A stretch of 64,000 nt of DNA from Vibrio sagamiensis NBRC 104589 (GTDB lineage Bacteria; Pseudomonadota; Gammaproteobacteria; Enterobacterales; Vibrionaceae). The notes under the pieces were generated by a model, which was not told the DNA's origin, did no database searches, and worked only from the letters and a program-made list of their open reading frames with translations. Below, piece after piece: positions 59,114 through 64,000 of the stretch; the first letter of the stretch is position 1, and every line of letters begins with the position of its first letter. The stretch lies in assembly GCF_007990935.1 (NCBI RefSeq), contig NZ_BJXJ01000003.1, positions 1 through 64,000 of the forward strand. The letters run 5' to 3'. Made by a program: the position numbers and the translations under genes.

Positions 59114-60199
59114 ATGGCAGGAAACAGTATCGGACAACATTTTCGGGTAACGACATTCGGAGAAAGTCACGGTATCGCACTGGGATGTATCGTAGACGGA
59201 TGTCCTCCAGGTTTAGAAATTACAGAAGCTGATTTACAAACGGATCTCGATCGCCGTCGACCAGGAACATCACGTTATACTACCCAGCGACGTGAACCGG
59301 ATGAGGTTAAAATTCTGTCAGGTGTATTTGAAGGAAAAACCACAGGTACATCGATTGGTCTTATGATTGAAAATACCGACCAACGCTCGAAAGACTACTC
59401 AGAGATCAAAGATAAATTCCGGCCCGGTCATGCAGATTACACATACCATCAAAAATATGGCGTTCGTGATTATCGTGGAGGTGGTCGTTCGTCTGCGCGT
59501 GAGACTGCTATGCGAGTTGCAGCTGGCGCGATTGCTAAAAAATACCTAAAAGACGAATTTGGTGTTGAGATCCGTGCTTACTTATCACAAATGGGCAGTG
59601 TGTCTATTGAAAAAGTTGATTGGAATGAAATCGAAAACAATGCCTTTTTCTGCCCTGATGTCGATAAAGTAGCTGAGTTTGATCAACTGATTCGTGATCT
59701 AAAGAAAGAAGGTGACTCTATCGGAGCAAAAATTCAAGTCGTTGCGACTCGTGTTCCGGTTGGGTTAGGTGAACCTGTTTTTGATCGTCTTGACGCAGAT
59801 ATTGCGCATGCTTTAATGAGCATTAATGCGGTTAAAGGGGTTGAAATTGGTGATGGTTTTGATGTCGTTAATCAGAAGGGTAGTGAGCATCGTGATACGC
59901 TTTCTCCACAAGGCTTTGGTAGCAATCATGCAGGCGGTATCCTTGGTGGCATTTCGACAGGGCAGGATATTGTGGCTAACATCGCGCTTAAGCCAACGTC
60001 TAGCATTACTGTCCCCGGTGATACGATTACCAAAGAAGGTGAATCGACTCAGTTAATCACTAAGGGTCGTCACGATCCATGCGTTGGGATTCGTGCGGTA
60101 CCGATTGCAGAAGCGATGCTGGCCATTGTTGTTATGGATCACTTGCTACGCCACCGTGGTCAAAACCATGGCGTAACAACGCAAACTCCGGTTATCTAA
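59114..60199 (+). CDS. aroC: Chorismate synthase AroC
   Basis: AroC makes chorismate from EPSP, the last step of the shikimate pathway, with reduced FMN as cofactor. The 361-residue protein has the family signatures [18 protein letters not shown] near residue 17, the [20 protein letters not shown] segment near residue 130, and [20 protein letters not shown] near the C-terminus. A GAGGAAG site precedes the ATG. It ends at a strong bidirectional terminator. Confidence 0.97.
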   Translation: MAGNSIGQHFRVTTFGESHGIALGCIVDGCPPGLEITEADLQTDLDRRRPGTSRYTTQRREPDEVKILSGVFEGKTTGTSIGLMIENTDQRSKDYSEIKDKFRPGHADYTYHQKYGVRDYRGGGRSSARETAMRVAAGAIAKKYLKDEFGVEIRAYLSQMGSVSIEKVDWNEIENNAFFCPDVDKVAEFDQLIRDLKKEGDSIGAKIQVVATRVPVGLGEPVFDRLDADIAHALMSINAVKGVEIGDGFDVVNQKGSEHRDTLSPQGFGSNHAGGILGGISTGQDIVANIALKPTSSITVPGDTITKEGESTQLITKGRHDPCVGIRAVPIAEAMLAIVVMDHLLRHRGQNHGVTTQTPVI

Positions 60200-60233
60200 C
60201 CAAAAATTTGGTCAAATAATGGTTGATAATGAT

Positions 60234-60259
60234 AAAGGCTGCGGGTGCAGCCTTTTTTC
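60234..60259. terminator. Bidirectional terminator after aroC
   Basis: AAAGGCTGC pairs with GCAGCCTTT around a four-base loop and is followed by a T run. It lies between two convergent genes. Confidence 0.9.
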
Positions 60260-60285
60260 TATCGGGAAGCTTTTTAATCAGTAAT

Positions 60286-60909
60286 TTAATGCAGTGAGCT
60301 TTCGTTCTCTAGGTTGAACGATGGTAGGCGCCATTTAAAGCGAACTGCTGCCATACGAAGTAGGTAACCTGCAATCAGTGTCATCAAAGTTGCAGTTACA
60401 TCCGGGATGTTAAACTCAAGTAATATTAAGTACAGACCAGAAGCAATGAGTGCCACAGAAGCATAAAGCTCTTGGTGAAGAACCAATGGTGTTTGACGAC
60501 AAATTAGATCCCGTAATAACCCACCAAACACGCCAGTGACCAGAGCTGAAACCAAACAGATGCCGGGGTGTAGGCCCATATCTAACGCAACCTTCGTACC
60601 TATAATGCTGAATACGATTAACCCCAATGCATCTAAACGGATAAAAACACCTTTAAATTTGATTACCCATTTGGCTAATCCTGTGGTGAGAACACCAGCG
60701 ATACAGGTAATAGCGAGGTATTCTGGATTTTTTACCCACCCTATTGGGTAGTGGCCAAGTAAAATATCTCGCACAGTCCCACCACCAATCGCAGTGGCAC
60801 TGGCAACTAACATCACTCCAAACCAATCCATTTTCCGCCGACCAGCACTTAATGCTCCCGTCATGGCTTCTGCTGTGATACCGATGATATACAAAACACT
60901 TAGTAGCAT
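60286..60909 (-). CDS. TRIC/UPF0126 family membrane channel protein
   Basis: This 207-residue protein has about six to seven transmembrane helices and two repeats of the family. The first repeat has ATAIGGGTVRDILLGHYPIG and the second has VTGVFGGLLRDLICRQTPLVL. Each carries the Gly-rich segment followed by RD. The family (YicG in E. coli) is related to trimeric intracellular cation channels of eukaryotes. Its substrate in bacteria is unclear. It is convergent with aroC. Confidence 0.9.
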   Translation of the reverse strand: MLLSVLYIIGITAEAMTGALSAGRRKMDWFGVMLVASATAIGGGTVRDILLGHYPIGWVKNPEYLAITCIAGVLTTGLAKWVIKFKGVFIRLDALGLIVFSIIGTKVALDMGLHPGICLVSALVTGVFGGLLRDLICRQTPLVLHQELYASVALIASGLYLILLEFNIPDVTATLMTLIAGYLLRMAAVRFKWRLPSFNLENESSLH

Positions 60910-61095
60910 AATAGGACACTCAAACTCATTACCGCATGCTGCAAAAACAATATTGAGGTATTGAAGGACCTCATAATAAGGGCAAGAGTTTAGAGGGAAA
61001 TAAACACGCTGACGAATGATTATTTATAGGGTTAACCTTATTTTCAGATAAACATAACTAATAACACCGCAATCTCTAACATGGCATCTAGGGAT

Positions 61096-61128
61096 GATAC
61101 CCAGCATCTTGAGGTCACTCGAGTATAG
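61096..61128. repeat. Intergenic palindromic repeat, copy F
   Basis: GATACCCAGCATCTTGAGGT and then CACTCGAGTATAG keep the family core GCATCTTGAGGTCACT with changes in both outer arms. It lies in the 299-base gap between the TRIC-type gene and epmC. Confidence 0.65.
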
Positions 61129-61208
61129 TTGGTGATATCTCCCTTTACCTGATAGCGAAAAACAGCGACAATGCGCGACGCAGTTCCATTTGAAGTACAG
61201 AAGCGATA

Positions 61209-61739
61209 ATGATCCATCAATACCAAGACCTTGTGACTATTTTTAATGATACTTTTTTAGCGTCTTTTAATACTCAATTAGTGCTTGGCGGTGATGAGCC
61301 CATCTACTTACCTGCCGATGAACAGCATCCTCATCATCGTATTATTTTTGCGCGTGGCTTTTATGCGTCAGCGCTTCATGAAATTTCTCATTGGTGTGTT
61401 GCTGGGCCAGAACGTCGATTATTAGAAGACTTTGGCTATTGGTATGAGCCAGATGGACGAACAGCGGAGCGCCAAGCTGAGTTCGAAAAAGTAGAAATAC
61501 GTCCTCAAGCTTACGAATGGATTCTCGCTAAAAGCGCAAACTTTCCTTTTACCGTGAGTTGTGACAATCTACACGGCGATTTTGAACCGGATAGACTTGG
61601 ATTCATGCACAATGTTCACCAAGAAGTGATGAAGATTCTGGCCTCAGGCCTTCCGCCACGAGTAAAGATGTTATCTGAGGCCCTGCGTGATTTTTATCAG
61701 ACCAAGCCACTGGAAGCATCGGACTTCATCGTAAAATAG
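61209..61739 (+). CDS. epmC: Elongation factor P hydroxylase EpmC (YfcM)
   Basis: EpmC hydroxylates the modified lysine of elongation factor P. The 176-residue protein has the family's metal-binding sequence ALHEISHWCVAGPERRLLED and the downstream GYWYEPDGRTAERQAEFEKV. It lies before yfcL and near mnmC and aroC, the usual neighbourhood. The gap before yfcL is 31 bases, so they probably share a transcript. Confidence 0.93.
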   Translation: MIHQYQDLVTIFNDTFLASFNTQLVLGGDEPIYLPADEQHPHHRIIFARGFYASALHEISHWCVAGPERRLLEDFGYWYEPDGRTAERQAEFEKVEIRPQAYEWILAKSANFPFTVSCDNLHGDFEPDRLGFMHNVHQEVMKILASGLPPRVKMLSEALRDFYQTKPLEASDFIVK

Positions 61740-61770
61740 GCCCCAATGTAAAATAAACCTAGAGAAAGCC

Positions 61771-62034
61771 ATGATTATTGAATTTGAAGAAAAACTACTA
61801 GAACTGATTGATACTCGAATTGAAACCGCTTCAGATGATGAGTTGTTTGCTGGGGGTTACTTGCGTGGCCATATTTCGCTTTCTGCTGCGGCATGTGAAG
61901 AAGAAGGCATTAACGATTTAGCAGAACTGAAATCGCGAATCGAAAACAGTTTAGATGCGGCACGCTCAGAATTGACTCCTGCTGACCGTGTAATTGTCAG
62001 TGATTTGTGGCAATCACTTCAAGCTCAAGTGTAA
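61771..62034 (+). CDS. yfcL: YfcL family protein
   Basis: This 87-residue acidic, helical protein matches the conserved YfcL family, found beside epmC and mnmC in gammaproteobacteria. A GAAAGCC stretch precedes the ATG. Family sequences include DELFAGGYLRGHISLSAAAC and LTPADRVIVSDLWQSLQAQV. The function is not known. A hairpin lies soon after its stop codon. Confidence 0.88.
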   Translation: MIIEFEEKLLELIDTRIETASDDELFAGGYLRGHISLSAAACEEEGINDLAELKSRIENSLDAARSELTPADRVIVSDLWQSLQAQV

Positions 62035-62052
62035 GTAAAGTTCATCGAGCTA

Positions 62053-62079
62053 AGAGCAGCAAATCAGTTTTGCTGCTCT
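62053..62079 (+). terminator. Hairpin after yfcL (possible terminator)
   Basis: AGAGCAGCAAA pairs with TTTGCTGCTCT in an eleven-base stem with a small loop. No T run follows, so termination is likely but not certain. Confidence 0.5.
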
Positions 62080-62224
62080 AGGGTAGTATACAACGCTTAT
62101 CAAACAATCGACCAAACACATAATCAAACCACTAAAAGTACTTTTGCTAGCGTGTTCTATCAGCGTCCACTTGATAGGGAAAGTTTGACTAATCTTTCTT
62201 CCTCCCAATGGTTGTATGTAAGGC

Positions 62225-64000
62225 TTATAACTCCGTGATGGCCTTACCTTTACGTAACCTTCTTACCCACATTCGGCTTGGGTGCAATTCCGTAAGTACA
62301 TCGACAGGCAGTGGCAGTGGGTCTCCACAAATTTGAGAAGCCAGTAATTCAGCCATCAAGGGTGCTGAACTCAAACCGCGAGAGCCTAAACCTAACAAAC
62401 AAAACAGGTTTGGGTACTGATGAACAGGGGAAGCCTCGTCTACGCGTTGTTTATGAAGTTCAGCGTATTGCGACTTTATGGTGGCAAAGTTTCCTACATT
62501 ACCAATAAAGGGTAGGTGGTCACGGCTGACGCAGCGAATGCCTTGGCGTGATAGGTTCCCTGAAGTATCCACTTCTTTAGCCCATGCTTGATTTGGTAAG
62601 CATTTGACCAATTTTTCTGCGTTGTCCTTTTGGGCTTGTTCGTCAAACTCGTTGTCTAAATGACTGCGGTCGTAGCTTGCGCCGATACACAAATGCTGAT
62701 TACTTGGGTTCACAGGCGTCATGTAGCCATCGTAACACAATACGGTTTTGAGTTTAGATAGAGTGTCAGTTGTAGGAGCATGGCTGACTTGCCCTTTAAC
62801 TTGTCCCATAGGGAGATCGGCCGTTTGGCTTAGAGTCTGGAATTCACTGCCATTTGCGACTACCACGGTTGAATGTTCAAAGTGTTGGCCATTTGCCGTC
62901 AGTGTCCAAACTTGGCGAGATTCATCCCATTCTAATGCATCGACTTTATGGCCTAATCTTGTGATTAAAAGGTCCGTTTTCTCAAGTTTTGCGATTAACC
63001 CACGAGTTAGCTCAGCAGGGCATAGCCAACCGCCCATTGGGTAGTGAACGGATGCCATATCAATGGGTAGGCCAATCTTTTCAGCAGTTTCTTCAGCAGA
63101 TAGCTTATGAACTAACTCAGGAGTAAAGTGGCCAGTGAGCATTTTTTCTAATTTGTCTGAAGACTTTTCATCCCACATTAATTGCGTGATACCGCACCAG
63201 TCATGATCAAATGAGATGTTTTGAGCGGCTTGGTCAACAAATTGGCGGGCAAATAAAAAACCAGGAGCAAAGACACGTGACACCCCTTTGTGTTCGCTGT
63301 TCAAGAGAGGATAGACTGCTCCCTGACGATTACCAGAGGCCCCTTCTGCAGGCTGATTGTCTTTGCAATAAAGCGCCACTTTTTGACCACGACGTATGAG
63401 TGTGGTTGCGAGGGCAGCACTGGCAATGCCACCGCCAATGATCGCAATCGAATCGTGATTGGTAGCGCTTGTTCTGTTAAACCAAGGCAGGTGATTTGAA
63501 TGCGCTTTACGTTGCTCCATTGTGCCTGCAATCATTTCTCTTTTGGTGCCAAACCCCTTCACTTTCTTCATGGCAAAACCTGCTTCATTTAAGCCTCGGC
63601 GAACAAACCCAGCTGCGGTAAAGGTGGCCACGGTGCAATCTTGTTTGGCTAAATGAGCCATGCCATTGAATAAGTTTTGGTTCCACATTTCTGGGTTTTT
63701 ACTCGGTGCAAAACCATCTAAAAACCAAGCATCAACCAGCCCTTGTTCGCCATAAGGAACCAAAGGTAAGCAGTCTTTAATGTCACCAAACCATAAATCG
63801 AGCGTAATGGTTCCTTCCTCTAGAACGATCCGATGACACTCAGGTACTGCAATTGGGTAGTGTTGCTGTAATTGCTCTGCAAAAGTGGCTAACTCTGGCC
63901 AAGAACGGTGGGCTTGGATCAGGTCACTTTTGCTTAGAGGGTATTTCTCAAAGCTGATGAAGTGCAACTCTTTTAACTTTGCCTCTGGATATTCACGACG
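62225..64000 (-). CDS. mnmC: tRNA 5-methylaminomethyl-2-thiouridine biosynthesis bifunctional protein MnmC (5' truncated by the window)
   Basis: MnmC makes the last two changes at the wobble uridine of tRNA to give mnm5s2U. The visible 591 residues include the end of the methyltransferase domain ([29 protein letters not shown]), and the FAD-dependent oxidoreductase domain with dinucleotide-binding loop [20 protein letters not shown]. The C-terminal [20 protein letters not shown] follows. The reading frame stays open to the window edge, so the start codon is outside. The TTG at 63967 is an internal Leu codon. Confidence 0.95.
   Translation of the reverse strand, partial: RREYPEAKLKELHFISFEKYPLSKSDLIQAHRSWPELATFAEQLQQHYPIAVPECHRIVLEEGTITLDLWFGDIKDCLPLVPYGEQGLVDAWFLDGFAPSKNPEMWNQNLFNGMAHLAKQDCTVATFTAAGFVRRGLNEAGFAMKKVKGFGTKREMIAGTMEQRKAHSNHLPWFNRTSATNHDSIAIIGGGIASAALATTLIRRGQKVALYCKDNQPAEGASGNRQGAVYPLLNSEHKGVSRVFAPGFLFARQFVDQAAQNISFDHDWCGITQLMWDEKSSDKLEKMLTGHFTPELVHKLSAEETAEKIGLPIDMASVHYPMGGWLCPAELTRGLIAKLEKTDLLITRLGHKVDALEWDESRQVWTLTANGQHFEHSTVVVANGSEFQTLSQTADLPMGQVKGQVSHAPTTDTLSKLKTVLCYDGYMTPVNPSNQHLCIGASYDRSHLDNEFDEQAQKDNAEKLVKCLPNQAWAKEVDTSGNLSRQGIRCVSRDHLPFIGNVGNFATIKSQYAELHKQRVDEASPVHQYPNLFCLLGLGSRGLSSAPLMAELLASQICGDPLPLPVDVLTELHPSRMWVRRLRKGKAITEL

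Noticed and set aside
63301..63531. Short open frames opposite mnmC and other large genes
   Set aside because: They lie wholly within well-supported genes, lack ribosome binding sites and show no family sequence. They are shadows of the real genes.

Overview
The window is chromosomal DNA of a polar-flagellated gammaproteobacterium, almost certainly a Vibrio. The gene order flagellin-flaG-fliD-flaI-fliS-flrABC-fliEFGHIJ-fliKLMNOPQR-flhB-flhA-flhF-flhG-fliA-cheYZAB-parC-parP-cheW-ccm is the Vibrio polar flagellum/chemotaxis block, and the flanking housekeeping genes (mlaA, fadL, fadIJ, sixA, smrB, prmB, aroC, epmC, mnmC) fit the same family. The species cannot be fixed from the sequence alone.

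Layout. Positions 1-4.6 kb: a sigma-28 driven flagellin gene and the flaG-fliD-flaI-fliS late filament genes. 4.8-9.0 kb: the regulatory cascade, with the sigma-54 activator flrA and the flrB/flrC two-component pair. 9.2-22.6 kb: basal body, switch and export genes fliE to flhB, with sigma-54 promoter matches before fliE and fliK. 23.0-28.3 kb: flhA, the polar placement and number genes flhF and flhG, and the sigma factor fliA, again behind a sigma-54 match. 28.3-35.8 kb: the chemotaxis core with the polar array-positioning pair ParC/ParP, closed by a terminator. 36.0-43.0 kb: the full cytochrome c maturation operon ccmABCDEFGHI. 43.2-49.6 kb: lipid genes mlaA, fadL and fadIJ, with a FadR operator match before fadI. 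49.7-55.1 kb: an M16 metallopeptidase, sixA, smrB and prmB. 59.1-64.0 kb: aroC, a TRIC/UPF0126 membrane protein, epmC, yfcL and the 5'-truncated mnmC.

The part that does not fit this conserved backbone lies between prmB and aroC (about 55.2-59.0 kb). It holds a second, divergent TypA/BipA-type ribosomal GTPase and, convergent to it, a 432-residue protein with a Cys-His-Asp triad of the papain/transglutaminase-fold kind seen in secreted bacterial effectors. Two nearly identical terminators flank the GTPase gene, and a nested inverted repeat lies upstream of the effector-like gene. This is the best candidate for an undescribed accessory unit.

Other notable signals: three copies of an acidic peptide in the CheA linker that resemble the CheY-binding ends of FliM and CheZ, both also encoded here; a family of six intergenic palindromic repeats built on a TATACCCAAGT arm; and an orphan intrinsic terminator between fadL and fadI that implies a small RNA or leader transcript.
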